Source: Microbacterium sp. zg-Y625 (GTDB taxonomy: Bacteria; Actinomycetota; Actinomycetes; Actinomycetales; Microbacteriaceae). Taken from it: a stretch of DNA of 64,000 nucleotides. The stretch is from positions 1,674,001 to 1,738,000 of the forward strand of contig NZ_CP126740.1 of the NCBI RefSeq assembly GCF_030246925.1, read 5' to 3'. How positions within the stretch are numbered: position 1 is the first letter of the stretch; each line of letters begins with the position of its first letter. The notes below the pieces were generated by a model. That model saw only the letters and a program-made list of their open reading frames with translations, was not told where the DNA came from and made no database searches. The translations under genes were made by a program, and so were the position numbers. Shown piece by piece: positions 20,610 to 29,428 of this stretch.

Positions 20610-22435
20610 GGAATCACCTTCGCGTCGAGGATGTGGGAGGCGTACCCGAGCAGCTGAATGCGCTCGGTGGAGGACTTCGCGGGGACGTAGAAGAAGAGCT
20701 GGTCGCCGAAGGTCGTGGTGAACCCCGTGGCGGACTGCGTCTCTCCCGTGAGCGTCGACACCGTCGGGTTGCCGTCGAGCTTGATGACGGCATCCTCGGT
20801 GGTCGGCTTCACCGTCTCGTTCTCGTTGACCGTCACGGCGACGATGGCGCCGTTCTGGAGCGTGGCGAGCGCGACCGGCGACTCCGACCCGGCGACCGAT
20901 TCGAAGGTGAGGCTGCCGGTCTCCGCACCGGTCTCGTTGAACGCCGCGAGGCGGGCCTCGCGGTCGGTCGTGACGCCCACCCGGAACTGATCCGCGGCGT
21001 CGTCGAAGAGGTCCGCGAACCGGCTTTCGTCACCGTTGTTGAGCACATCGGCGTACGCGGCGGCGAGATCCTGCGGCGCGATGGCGAGGAAGGCATTGTC
21101 GGGCGAAACCTGCGTGGCGCCCACGTACGCCGGCGCGAGGGGAAGCTCGGTGGTGGCATCCAGGCCGCCCATGTACGCGAGCTTGTACTCCGACCACGGG
21201 TCCTCCTGCGTCACGAACATGATCGTGTTGCCGGCCTCTTCATCGCCGACCACAGCCATGAACGTGCGAGGCCACCCCTCGTACGCCTGGGGCAGCAGGA
21301 TCGAGAGCGGGCCGGCGGGGACCGCCGGCAGCGCCTTCTGCTCCGCGATCGCCGCGCGGAGGGTGTAGTTGGTGCGTCGCTCTGCCAGTACCGGACCGGT
21401 CAGGCGGGCCGCTGCCGCCTCGGCGTCGAGCGACTCGTCTGCCGCGGCGACCCGCTCCGCGATGCGCTGGAGGATGCGCTCCGCCTGCGGCTCGGTGACC
21501 ACCGGGGGCTGCTGGCTCTCGGGCGCGATCACCGTCGCGCTGGGCGTGGGGGTCGGCGACGCGGCGAACTGGGGCCAGGCTTCGGATGAGCAGCCGGTGA
21601 AGAGCACGGCGCTCATCGCCACGGCCGGGAGCGCGAAGAACCTGCGCCGCTTGCCGGCGAGCGACCGCCTGCTGGTTGTGGAGCTGATGACGCCCTTGTC
21701 CGCGTTCTCGACGGACAGGTCGATCGGCTCGGTGTGCGGCATCGGGATGCCTTTGCGCCGTGGGCCGCGCGAGCGGCGGACGTGGCGGATGCCGAGGATG
21801 TAGAGCACCACGCCTACGGCCATGACGATGGCGCCGCCCGCGATGAGGGGGCCGGCCCAGGGGGTCGCGTTCGCGATCGGCCACGTGATCGTCAACCGCG
21901 CCGGGGCGGGAGCGACGCCGTCCGCGGCGATCAGCACGCTCATGTCCTCCGGCAGCTGGAATGTCTGGATGAGCAGGTCCTCGTCGGCGAACTCGTCGAG
22001 CCAGAGGTCCGACCCCGCGGGCGACATCGTCGGAACGGCGGCAGCGGCGTCGTCGCCCCCTTGCGCGTCGGCCGCGTCGCCCGGGGGGACCGCTTCATCC
22101 GCGGCCGGGTCCGGCGCGGGCGAGACGAGTTCGGATGCCACGACACCGTCGTCCATCGACACGTGCGCGTACTCCCAGGGCGTCAGCCACGCCTCGATGT
22201 CGGCCGTGCGCCCGTAAGCGGCGAAGATCGCGCCCTCGCCCTGAGCGCGCAGCGTCTGCGAGCCAGGCTGGCTGCGCAGCACCGCGCCGTCCACGAGCAC
22301 ATAGGGAACGTCCTCTGCCACCTCGATCGTCTCGCTCTGCGACGTCGGTCCCTGAAACACGGTCCGCTGCGCGAGGCCGCCGCCGATCATCAGGGCGGCG
22401 AGCACGAATGCCGCCACAGCCCATACGAATCGCAC
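20606..22435 (-). CDS. Large membrane protein with internal lipobox-like segment
   Basis: 609 residues, family not certain. An N-terminal helix (FVWAVAAFVLAALMIGGGLA, about 3-22) is followed by an extracytoplasmic domain and a second helix near 200-225 (LIAGGAIVMAVGVVLYILGI). After a basic cytoplasmic loop a third hydrophobic segment ends in AVLFTGCSS, which looks like a lipoprotein signal inside one continuous frame. The C-terminal 330 residues look like a secreted domain. GTG chosen because AGAGGTG lies just upstream; the frame also runs further 5'. The leader holds a small hairpin (CCGCAC/GTGCGG, 22458-22474). Coupled to the thioredoxin-TPR gene, hinting at envelope protein folding; function is inferred only. 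Confidence 0.75.
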   Translation of the reverse strand: MRFVWAVAAFVLAALMIGGGLAQRTVFQGPTSQSETIEVAEDVPYVLVDGAVLRSQPGSQTLRAQGEGAIFAAYGRTADIEAWLTPWEYAHVSMDDGVVASELVSPAPDPAADEAVPPGDAADAQGGDDAAAAVPTMSPAGSDLWLDEFADEDLLIQTFQLPEDMSVLIAADGVAPAPARLTITWPIANATPWAGPLIAGGAIVMAVGVVLYILGIRHVRRSRGPRRKGIPMPHTEPIDLSVENADKGVISSTTSRRSLAGKRRRFFALPAVAMSAVLFTGCSSEAWPQFAASPTPTPSATVIAPESQQPPVVTEPQAERILQRIAERVAAADESLDAEAAAARLTGPVLAERRTNYTLRAAIAEQKALPAVPAGPLSILLPQAYEGWPRTFMAVVGDEEAGNTIMFVTQEDPWSEYKLAYMGGLDATTELPLAPAYVGATQVSPDNAFLAIAPQDLAAAYADVLNNGDESRFADLFDDAADQFRVGVTTDREARLAAFNETGAETGSLTFESVAGSESPVALATLQNGAIVAVTVNENETVKPTTEDAVIKLDGNPTVSTLTGETQSATGFTTTFGDQLFFYVPAKSSTERIQLLGYASHILDAKVIP

Positions 22436-22595
22436 GAAGAACACCTCTCTGAGCCCGCCGCACCACGAGTGCGGGCACACAATCGACGTTTCAGCCTAGC
22501 GATAACGACCTGAATGTCGCCCGGGAGGGCGCGCCGACGCAGCAAGGTGCCGCGCATGCGTATCCTGACGTGACCGATAAAGCAGGAGGCTGCAC

Positions 22596-23669
22596 GTGAA
22601 AATCCAGTACCCGTTCCGCACCGCGTTGATCGCGACGCTCGGTGTCGGAGTCGGGCTCCTGATCATCTCCGGCGTCTCTACACTGCAGACGGTACTGCTG
22701 TACGTGGGGACGGCCCTGTTCCTGTCGCTGGGCCTGGACCCCATCATCTCGTGGCTGGAACGACGCCGGTTCCCCCGGTGGTCGGCGGTGCTCACGACGA
22801 TCCTCGCGGTGCTCGCCGCGTTCGCCGGCATCGTGCTCATGGTCGTTCCGATCATCGTCGGTCAGATCTCGCAGCTTGTGGCGCAGATCCAGAAGCTCTT
22901 CCGCTCCGGCGCGCTGGACGACCCGGTGACCGGGATCAAGGACTGGATGCACGGGACCTTCCCCGCGCTCGACGTCGACGTCCTGTTCGGCTACCTCGAG
23001 GACTGGTACGAAACGCTCGACATCGGCGAGATCGGAACGACCGTCGGCGAGAGTCTGCTCGCCCTCGGCGGGGCGCTGATCGCGGGCTTCACCGGCGCGT
23101 TCATCGTGCTGATCCTGACCATCTACTTCACCGCGTCGACGCCCTCGCTCAAGGCCGCCGTGTACCAGCTCGTTCCGGCATCCAAGCGCGAGCGCTTCAT
23201 CGACCTGGCCGAGCAGATCACCAAATCGGTGGGCTACTACGTCATCGGCCAGGGCAGCCTCGGTGTCATCAACGGCGTGCTCAGCGCGATCTTCCTCTCC
23301 ATCATCGGCGCTCCCTTCCCCGCCGTGCTGGCTGTCGTCGCGTTCTTCTTCTCGCTGATCCCGCTGGTGGGCACCCTGACCGGATCCGCCATCATCGTGC
23401 TGACGTGCCTGATCCCCGGACTGGGCTCCCCCACGACAGCGCTCATCGCGTTGATCTACTACGTCATCTACATGCAGCTCGAGGCGTACCTGCTGTCGCC
23501 GCGCATCATGAACCGCGCCGTGTCGATCCCTGGCGCCGTGGTCGTCATCGCAGCGCTGGCCGGCGGCTCGCTCCTCGGTCTGCTGGGCGCGCTGATCGCC
23601 ATCCCCGTCGCCGCGAGCATCCTGATCATCTACCGCCAGGTGATCATTCCCCGGCAGAACGAGCGCTGA
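22596..23669 (+). CDS. AI-2E family (PerM-like) membrane transporter
   Basis: 357 residues with about eight predicted membrane helices: a pair at the N-terminus (ALIATLGVGVGLLIISGV, VLLYVGTALFLSLGLDPIIS), one at about 60-80, and a C-terminal block containing the family motif FFSLIPLVGTLTGSAI (about 250-265) and GALIAIPVAASILIIYRQ. Members are called AI-2E transporters after E. coli TqsA, but many have other or unknown substrates such as Na+/H+ exchange; the name does not prove quorum-sensing function here. GTG start with AGCAGGAGG at a good distance. Monocistronic. Confidence 0.85.
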   Translation: MKIQYPFRTALIATLGVGVGLLIISGVSTLQTVLLYVGTALFLSLGLDPIISWLERRRFPRWSAVLTTILAVLAAFAGIVLMVVPIIVGQISQLVAQIQKLFRSGALDDPVTGIKDWMHGTFPALDVDVLFGYLEDWYETLDIGEIGTTVGESLLALGGALIAGFTGAFIVLILTIYFTASTPSLKAAVYQLVPASKRERFIDLAEQITKSVGYYVIGQGSLGVINGVLSAIFLSIIGAPFPAVLAVVAFFFSLIPLVGTLTGSAIIVLTCLIPGLGSPTTALIALIYYVIYMQLEAYLLSPRIMNRAVSIPGAVVVIAALAGGSLLGLLGALIAIPVAASILIIYRQVIIPRQNER

Positions 23670-23696
23670 CACCGCGCCGGAGGGGCCCAGCCGCGC

Positions 23697-24419
23697 TCAG
23701 CCGACGGCGTCGCCCTGCCACTGCGTGGGCAGCGGCAGGGCGGCGGGGTTGACGACGCCCACGATCTCCGTCAGCACCCGTCGCGTCTGGTTCTCACCCA
23801 CCCACAGGTGTCGGCCACCCTCGACCGGAACGAGGACCGCCTGCGGGATCGAGGCGAAACGCTCCCCGGCCTCTGCAGGGCGCAGATAGTCGTCGAGTTC
23901 GGGGACGACGACGACCACCGGGCGGCCGTCCTTCGCCCAGGCCGCGACTTCGTCGGGGCTCGTGCGATGCAGCGGAGGCGAGAGCAGGATGATGCCCTCG
24001 ACGTCCTGGTCGCGCCCGTACTTGAGGGCCAGTTCCGTGCCGAACGACCACCCGACCAGCCACGGGCGGGGAAGCCCCCGCTCCCGGACGAAAGCCATGG
24101 CAGCCGCGACATCGAGGGCTTCGGCCTTGCCACCGTCGAAATCGCCTTCGCTGGTCCCCCGCGGCGACGTTGTGCCGCGGGTGTTGAAGCGCAACACAGC
24201 GAGGTCGGCGAGGGCCGGCAGCCGTCCGGCGGCCTTGCGCAGGATGTGCGAGTCCATGAATCCGCCGGCGGTGGGCAGCGGATGCAACGTCACCAGCGTG
24301 GCGACCGGGTCCCGGTCGAGGGGGGTCGCGAGTTCACCGACCAGCGTCAGATCGTCGGCGGTGTGCAGCTCGATGTCTTCACGGCGCGCGGGAAGCAGCA
24401 CCGGGCCTCGGATTTCCAT
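23697..24419 (-). CDS. Alpha/beta hydrolase
   Basis: 240 residues. The nucleophile elbow is GWSFG (about residues 122-126, Ser 124), the acid is likely the Asp in VVVPELDDYLRP and the base the His in GGRHLWVG near the C-terminus. The N-terminal VATLVTLHPLPTAGGFMDS matches the oxyanion-hole HPxP loop of this family of small serine hydrolases (COG2945-like). The substrate is unknown. The ATG follows the zinc-ribbon gene by one base, so it belongs to a three-gene minus-strand run. Confidence 0.85.
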   Translation of the reverse strand: MEIRGPVLLPARREDIELHTADDLTLVGELATPLDRDPVATLVTLHPLPTAGGFMDSHILRKAAGRLPALADLAVLRFNTRGTTSPRGTSEGDFDGGKAEALDVAAAMAFVRERGLPRPWLVGWSFGTELALKYGRDQDVEGIILLSPPLHRTSPDEVAAWAKDGRPVVVVVPELDDYLRPAEAGERFASIPQAVLVPVEGGRHLWVGENQTRRVLTEIVGVVNPAALPLPTQWQGDAVG

Positions 24420-24420
24420 G

Positions 24421-24705
24421 TCAGCCGATCCTCCAGCATGCGGTGTGCCAGTGGCGCCGGTCCGCGAGCGCCGCGGCATCCCCGCGCACGTCGTCGGCGC
24501 GCCATGTCACAAGGTGCGCCACTCCGGGTTCGACCGCGCGCCCGCACCCCGGGCAGATGTACGTCTTCTGCGCCTTCGACGCGGCGACCGGCTGCACCGT
24601 CCACTCGCCCCCGCGGCGCATCTCGGTGCGCGCGAGGCCGGCGATGAGCCGGTCGAGCGATTCGTCGCGCGCGGGAGCGGGGCGACGGCGACGAGAACGG
24701 GCCAT
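24421..24705 (-). CDS. Small zinc-ribbon-like protein
   Basis: 94 residues: a basic N-terminus (RSRRRRPAPARDE), then TYICPGCGRAVEPGVAHLV and a C-terminal RRHWHTACWRIG. The C-x2-C pair with the downstream H and HxxC could hold one zinc ion. Actinobacterial genomes carry such proteins as hypothetical or ATP/GTP-binding, without known role. The end is one base from the hydrolase start, suggesting co-expression. Confidence 0.7.
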   Translation of the reverse strand: MARSRRRRPAPARDESLDRLIAGLARTEMRRGGEWTVQPVAASKAQKTYICPGCGRAVEPGVAHLVTWRADDVRGDAAALADRRHWHTACWRIG

Positions 24706-24716
24706 GAGCGAGGCGG

Positions 24717-25421
24717 TCACCACCAGTGGTTGCGGGTCCAGAAGTCGTACGCGGCGGCCCAGCTGCCGTAGCGGCCGACGGCGTACCCGTTGCCCCACTG
24801 CAGGTTGTCGACGGGGTCGTACCCGTTGCCCGGCACCTTGCTGCAGGGGTACGCCTGCACCAGTCCGCACGCGCCCGAGGAGCGGTTCGTCGCGTTGGGG
24901 TTCCAGCCGCTCTCACGGCCGACGATGTGGTCGACGTAGCCCCAGTCGCTCTGCGGGATGCCGGCGGCGGCCATCCACTCGGCGGCGCTTCCGCCGCCGG
25001 TGTAGAACAGCGGTGCCGCACCCGCCGACGAGGCCGACGAACCGCTCGCCGCCGGGGGCTCCGGCGTCGGGGTGGGCTTGGGCGTGACGTAGACGCTGTA
25101 CCCGTTGCGTTCGAAGGTCACCGGCTCGGCCGTGGCTTCGCCCCGACCCCCGGCGAAGGCCTGTGCGTCGTCGATCGAGTCGGCGTAGAGCGACACCGGA
25201 GCGCCCTGCTCGGCGACCGCCTGCGACAGCGCTCCACCCATGGGGCCGATGTACGCCCCGGCGAAGCAGGCGACCGCGACACAGGCGAACACGCTCAGCA
25301 CGCCGCGGCGACGAGACCAGCGCGGCGTCGCAGCCGCCCGCACGGACCGGCGGGTCCCGGAGGCGGCCAGGGCGGCGCTCCGCCCGGGATCCGCAGGGGT
25401 CATCGCGTCGCCGGAAGTCAC
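24717..25421 (-). CDS. Secreted or anchored lytic transglycosylase-like protein
   Basis: 234 residues. A basic N-terminus and one hydrophobic helix (GVLSVFACVAVACFAGAYIG, about 40-59) suggest signal anchor export. A T/P-rich linker (PTPTPEPP) follows, then a compact C-terminal SLT-like fold (about 145-234) with GRESGWNPNATNRSSGACGL, where the Glu is the likely catalytic acid, and ending in FWTRNHWW. Similar proteins act on cell-wall peptidoglycan. GTG start; TAGACT stands nine bases upstream, so a very short leader is possible. An internal ATG seven codons in is an alternative start. Confidence 0.85.
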   Translation of the reverse strand: MTSGDAMTPADPGRSAALAASGTRRSVRAAATPRWSRRRGVLSVFACVAVACFAGAYIGPMGGALSQAVAEQGAPVSLYADSIDDAQAFAGGRGEATAEPVTFERNGYSVYVTPKPTPTPEPPAASGSSASSAGAAPLFYTGGGSAAEWMAAAGIPQSDWGYVDHIVGRESGWNPNATNRSSGACGLVQAYPCSKVPGNGYDPVDNLQWGNGYAVGRYGSWAAAYDFWTRNHWW

Positions 25422-25467
25422 AGTGTCGTGAGTCTATCGGGTCGGTCCGAGCTGGGCATCCGGGGCC

Positions 25468-26064
25468 TCAGCCGATCGCCAGCATGACTTCGACGACGGC
25501 GTCCAGCACGGCGTCGACCTGCACCTCGCGGTACCCGCCGCGCTGCATGCGGAACGCCACGGTGCGCACCTGCTCCACGGTGAGCGGCTCGCCGGACTCA
25601 AGATACGCCGCCAGCTTGTCGGCGACGATGTCGACCTCGTCGATGCGGTAGCCATAGCGGAGCGCTCCCACCCGGTCGAACCGGTGGGCGGGCGGGCGGG
25701 ACAGGCGGTCGAGGACCTCCTGACCCAGGTCGCGCGAGCGCCCCACCCAGGCGCGGGCGCCGGCGCGCGACAGCGCCCGCTCGCGCTCCCGCGCGGCGAA
25801 GGCGTCCTCAATGCGTCCGAGCGCCGCGTCGACGGCGGCGATGACGTAGCCGTGACGCACCAGGGGGAACCCGGCCCGGCGCACGTCGCCGCTGGTGAGC
25901 GACGCATCGGCGGCATCCGCCTCGAACGCCTCGCGCGCCTCGGCGAGGAAGGAATCCACGGCCGCCTTGTCGTAGCCCTTCTCGCGCCCCTGCGTCTCGG
26001 GGAAGGGTGCGGGCGTCTGGGCCTCCGCGACCTCCGTGTCGGGGCCGGCCTCGGACAGCGTCAT
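25468..26064 (-). CDS. DivIVA-domain repeat protein
   Basis: 198 residues with four copies of a short GY-x4-VD-x2-L helix motif at about residues 29-47 (KGYDKAAVDSFL), 71-89 (HGYVIAAVDAAL), 137-155 (YGYRIDEVDIVADKL) and 176-195 (GGYREVQVDAVL). This is the DivIVA-domain repeat family; the motif is the membrane-binding start of DivIVA/Wag31. It lacks the long coiled coil of Wag31. The ATG overlaps the cdsA stop by four bases, so it is the last gene of the frr-cdsA run and linked to phospholipid synthesis. A role in polar or membrane targeting is inference. Confidence 0.8.
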   Translation of the reverse strand: MTLSEAGPDTEVAEAQTPAPFPETQGREKGYDKAAVDSFLAEAREAFEADAADASLTSGDVRRAGFPLVRHGYVIAAVDAALGRIEDAFAARERERALSRAGARAWVGRSRDLGQEVLDRLSRPPAHRFDRVGALRYGYRIDEVDIVADKLAAYLESGEPLTVEQVRTVAFRMQRGGYREVQVDAVLDAVVEVMLAIG

Positions 26065-27086
26065 GCCGCCACCAGGGGGAAGAACGCGAAGTACAGCGCC
26101 AGCGCCGGCACCGTGGACGGCAGGATCGAGTCCAGCCGGTCGAGCACGCCGCCGTGGCCGGGAAGCCAGGAACTCATGTCCTTGATGCCCAGGTCGCGTT
26201 TGATCATCGATTCGCCGAGGTCGCCCAGGGTGGCGGTCGCGAGGATCACCAGCCCGAAGGTCACGCCGGCCCACCACGGCACCTCCAGCAGGAAGATCCC
26301 GAACAGCACGCCGGCGGCCACGGCGGCCAGCACCGCGCCGCCGAACCCCTCCCAGGTCTTCTTCGGGCTGATGCGCGGCGCCATGGGGTGCTTGCCGAAC
26401 ATGAGTCCGAACGCGTACGCGCCGGTGTCGGCGGCGACGGCGGTGCCGATCATCGCCAGCACCCACCACTCGCCCTGCTCCTGCCGCAGCAGGATCAGCA
26501 GCAGGCTGCCGAGGAAGCCGACGTAGAGCTGGATGAAGCCGGCGATCAGCGCATCCGAGAGCACGTCGCCGTAGCTGCGGCCGTCACTCGAGGCCATCTG
26601 GGCGACCAGGCGCCACACGATCACGAAGGCGACCGCGGCGAAGGCGACGGCCCAGTGCGTCCAGTAGTCCAGGAAGAACCCCGACAGCACGAGCGCCAGC
26701 GCCGCCACAACCTGCGGCACGAGGTCGACGCGGCGGCCGGCCAACTGCAGCGCGCGCCCGAACTCGAACACACCGAGGATCGCCACCGGCACGGCGAAGA
26801 TCAGGAAGAGCTCCTTGAAGAACATCAGCGACCCGACCACGACCACGCCGAGGCCGAGGCCGGTCAGGGTCGCGACGATGAGGTCGCGACCGGTGCGCTG
26901 CTTGATCTTCTCGTTGGCGATGTCGAAGTCCGCGCGGGCGCGCTCGACCTGCTGTTCGAACTCGGAGCGCGCCGCGCGCAGATGCGTCGTGAACTCCACG
27001 CTGGGGTCGCCGGAGGACCGCCGTGCCTCCGAGCGCCGCAGGGGTGCTTCGGGCGGGCGCTCCGGATCGTCGGACGCGTCGGTCAT
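26061..27086 (-). CDS. cdsA: Phosphatidate cytidylyltransferase
   Basis: 341 residues. About 75 N-terminal residues are charged and coiled-coil-like, then there are about eight membrane helices. The family signature is intact near the C-terminus: SMIKRDLGIKDMSSWLPGHG followed by GVLDRLDS (about 285-312). It makes CDP-diacylglycerol from phosphatidic acid and CTP. The cytoplasmic N-terminal extension is longer than in E. coli and usual in this family of bacteria. It lies 7 bp after frr and overlaps the DivIVA-like gene by four bases. Confidence 0.96.
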   Translation of the reverse strand: MTDASDDPERPPEAPLRRSEARRSSGDPSVEFTTHLRAARSEFEQQVERARADFDIANEKIKQRTGRDLIVATLTGLGLGVVVVGSLMFFKELFLIFAVPVAILGVFEFGRALQLAGRRVDLVPQVVAALALVLSGFFLDYWTHWAVAFAAVAFVIVWRLVAQMASSDGRSYGDVLSDALIAGFIQLYVGFLGSLLLILLRQEQGEWWVLAMIGTAVAADTGAYAFGLMFGKHPMAPRISPKKTWEGFGGAVLAAVAAGVLFGIFLLEVPWWAGVTFGLVILATATLGDLGESMIKRDLGIKDMSSWLPGHGGVLDRLDSILPSTVPALALYFAFFPLVAA

Positions 27087-27093
27087 CGTGGCC

Positions 27094-27654
27094 TCAGACC
27101 TCGAGCAGCTCGGTCTCTTTGCGCTTCAGCGCGTCGTCGATCGCGTCCACGTGGGCGCGGGTGAGGGCGTCGAGCTCCTTCTCCGCGCGAGCGAGGTCGT
27201 CTTCGCCCACATCGCTCTTGAGGGCGTCGAGGTCGTCCTTCGCCTTGCGGCGCAGGCCGCGGACGTGCACCTTGTGGTCCTCGGCCTTGTTGCGCACGAG
27301 TTTGACGTACTCCTTGCGCCGCTCCTGCGTCAGCTCGGGCATGGTGACGCGCACGATGGTGCCGTCGTTCGACGGGTTCGCGCCGAGGTTCGGCGTGTCG
27401 CGGATGGCCTGTTCGATGGCCTTCAGCGCCGACTTGTCGTACGGGGTCACCACGAGAGTGCGGGCCTCGGCGTTGTTGAGCGAGGCCAGCTGCGCGAGCG
27501 GCGTGGGGGTGCCGTAGTAATCCACCAGGATCTTCTGGAAAAGCTGCGGGTTGGCGCGCCCCGTGCGGACGGTGGCGAAGTCATCCTTCGCGGCCTCCAC
27601 GGCGCGGTCCATGCGTGTTCCGGCATCGGCCAGCACATCGGCGATCACGGTCAC
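27094..27654 (-). CDS. frr: Ribosome recycling factor
   Basis: 186 residues, normal length. The family core is present: [20 protein letters not shown] (about 29-48), [18 protein letters not shown], and the conserved [15 protein letters not shown] block (about 105-119). It splits the post-termination ribosome together with EF-G. GTG start. It lies 58 bp downstream of pyrH in the standard pyrH-frr-cdsA order. Confidence 0.98.
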   Translation of the reverse strand: MTVIADVLADAGTRMDRAVEAAKDDFATVRTGRANPQLFQKILVDYYGTPTPLAQLASLNNAEARTLVVTPYDKSALKAIEQAIRDTPNLGANPSNDGTIVRVTMPELTQERRKEYVKLVRNKAEDHKVHVRGLRRKAKDDLDALKSDVGEDDLARAEKELDALTRAHVDAIDDALKRKETELLEV

Positions 27655-27712
27655 TCCATTCGTCGGGACAAGTCGTTCAAGTCTAGTTGAGGCCGGTGCG
27701 CCGGCACGGGCG

Positions 27713-28432
27713 CTACGCCGTGACGAGGGTCCCGATCTGCTCGCCCAGGAGGGCGCGCGTGACGTTGCCGGCCGGTTCCATCCCGAACACCCGCATGTCG
27801 ATGCGGTTGTCCATGCAGAGGCTGAACGCGGTCGAGTCGACGACCTTCAGGCCCTGCTGCAGCGCCTCGCCGTAGGTCACGCGCTCGAGTCGGGTGGCGG
27901 AGGCATCGACGCGGGGGTCGGCGGTGTAGACCCCGTCCACGCCGTTCTTGGCCATGAGCACCTCGTTCGCGCCGATCTCCAGCGCACGCTGCGCGGCGAC
28001 GGTGTCGGTGGAGAAGTACGGCAGGCCTGCGCCGGCGCCGAAGATGACGACACGGCCCTTCTCCATGTGCCGCTCCGCGCGGCGCGGGATGTACGGCTCG
28101 GCGACCTGCGTCATCGAGATGGCCGACTGCACCCGGGTTGCCGCGCCCGCCTGCTCGAGGAAGTCCTGCAGGGCCAGCGCGTTCATGACCGTTCCGAGCA
28201 TGCCCATGTAGTCGGCCCGCCCCCGGTCCATGCCGCGCAGGCTGAGCTCGGCGCCGCGGAAGAAGTTGCCCCCGCCCACCACGATCGCCACTTCGACACG
28301 GTCGACGGCTGCGGCGATCTCGCGCGCGATCTGGCTGACGATGTCGGGATTGACGCCGAGCTGGCCACCCCCGAACGCTTCGCCGGACAGCTTCAGCAGG
28401 ACGCGCCGGCGTCCGGTGGCCTCATCGATCAC
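27713..28432 (-). CDS. pyrH: UMP kinase
   Basis: 239 residues, amino-acid kinase fold. [13 protein letters not shown] (about 11-23) binds phosphate, [10 protein letters not shown] (about 51-60) and [16 protein letters not shown] (about 73-88) form the nucleotide site, and [15 protein letters not shown] (about 130-144) is the acceptor loop. It phosphorylates UMP to UDP for RNA and cell-wall precursors. GTG start with GAGAGGA upstream. A strong hairpin separates it from tsf, so it probably has its own promoter in the 80-bp gap as well as read-through. Confidence 0.98.
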   Translation of the reverse strand: MIDEATGRRRVLLKLSGEAFGGGQLGVNPDIVSQIAREIAAAVDRVEVAIVVGGGNFFRGAELSLRGMDRGRADYMGMLGTVMNALALQDFLEQAGAATRVQSAISMTQVAEPYIPRRAERHMEKGRVVIFGAGAGLPYFSTDTVAAQRALEIGANEVLMAKNGVDGVYTADPRVDASATRLERVTYGEALQQGLKVVDSTAFSLCMDNRIDMRVFGMEPAGNVTRALLGEQIGTLVTA

Positions 28433-28472
28433 GTGTCATCCTCTCGTCTGGGTACAACCTAGCGTCGGGCAT

Positions 28473-28510
28473 GGGAAAGGCCCGCACCGGCAGCGATGCG
28501 GGCCTTTCCC
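28473..28510 (-). terminator. Strong hairpin between tsf and pyrH
   Basis: A perfect 14-bp inverted repeat, GGGAAAGGCCCGCA (28473-28486) and TGCGGGCCTTTCCC (28497-28510), with a 10-nt loop, five bases past the tsf stop. It lacks a following U-run but is the strongest stem in this part; partial termination after rpsB-tsf is the likely role. Confidence 0.75.
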
Positions 28511-28515
28511 GGTGC

Positions 28516-29343
28516 TTACGCGCCGACCTTGAAGCGGGCGAAGTCCGTGACCGTGATGCCGGCGTCCTTCGCGACCTGGGCGACGGACAGCTTGTTGTCC
28601 TTCGCGTAGTCCTGGTCGAGCAGGGCGACCTGCTTGAAGAACGCGTTGACGCGCCCCTCGACGATCTTCGGCAGGGCAGCCTCGGGCTTGCCCTCGTTGC
28701 GGGAGATCTCGGTGACGATCTCGCGCTCCTTCTCCACCTCGGCGGTGGGGACGTCCTCACGCGAGAGGTACGTCGGGTTGGCGAACGAGATGTGCTGCGC
28801 GATGCTGCGAGCGGTCTCGGCGTCGTCACCCGAGTACGCGACCACGACGCCGATCTGCGGGGGCAGGTCCTTGCTGGTCTTGTGCAGGTAGATCTCGAAG
28901 TTGTCGCCCGTGAGCGTGCGCACGCGGCGCAGTTCGACCTTCTCGCCGATGATCGCGGCCTCGTCGTCGATGAGCTGCGCGACGGTCTGGCCGTTCGCGT
29001 CAGCCGCAAGAGCGGCCTCGACCGAGTCTGCGGCGACAGCGGCCGCCGCGTCGGCGACCTTGTCGGCCAGCGCGATGAAGCGCTCGTTCTTCGCGACGAA
29101 GTCGGTCTCGGTGTTCAGCTCGATCAGGGTGACCTTGCCGTCCTGCTCACGCGCGACGACGAGTCCCTCGCTGGTGGAGCGGTCCGCACGCTTCGCGTTG
29201 CCCTTCGCGCCCTTGAGGCGAAGGATCTCGACGGCCTTCTCGAGGTCGCCGTCAGCTTCCTCGAGCGCCTTCTTCGTGTCGACCATGCCTGTGCCGAGCT
29301 GCTCGCGCAGCGCCTTGATGTCGGCGATGGTGAAGTTTGCCAT
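28516..29343 (-). CDS. tsf: Elongation factor Ts
   Basis: 275 residues. The N-terminal UBA-like domain has the invariant MVDTKKALEEADGDLEKA motif (about 20-37), then VARRQDG-like VAREQDGKVTLIELNTETDF (about 64-83), where the TDF contacts EF-Tu, and two coiled core repeats. It recycles EF-Tu-GDP. ATG with AGGAG upstream. It follows rpsB with an 85-bp spacer holding a hairpin. Confidence 0.98.
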   Translation of the reverse strand: MANFTIADIKALREQLGTGMVDTKKALEEADGDLEKAVEILRLKGAKGNAKRADRSTSEGLVVAREQDGKVTLIELNTETDFVAKNERFIALADKVADAAAAVAADSVEAALAADANGQTVAQLIDDEAAIIGEKVELRRVRTLTGDNFEIYLHKTSKDLPPQIGVVVAYSGDDAETARSIAQHISFANPTYLSREDVPTAEVEKEREIVTEISRNEGKPEAALPKIVEGRVNAFFKQVALLDQDYAKDNKLSVAQVAKDAGITVTDFARFKVGA

Positions 29344-29383
29344 GGGTACTGGCTCCTAGGTTCGGTGGAATGACTGCGGGGAT

Positions 29384-29414
29384 GCCGGGGTGGGCACACT
29401 GGGCCCACCCCGGC
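29384..29414 (-). terminator. Hairpin in the rpsB-tsf spacer, candidate attenuator
   Basis: GCCGGGGTGGGC (29384-29395) pairs perfectly with GCCCACCCCGGC (29403-29414) over 12 bp with a 7-nt loop. It stands right after the rpsB stop and could lower tsf expression relative to rpsB or protect the rpsB 3' end. Confidence 0.55.
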
Positions 29415-29428
29415 TTGATCCGTACGGC

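Noticed and set aside
22596..23669. Considered calling a quorum-sensing autoinducer-2 exporter
   Set aside because: Only the family fold is visible; AI-2E proteins have varied or unknown substrates and no lsr or luxS gene is near.
26007..27164. Plus-strand frame opposite cdsA and the DivIVA-like gene
   Set aside because: His/Arg/Asp-rich translation typical of antisense reading; cdsA has its signature on the minus strand.
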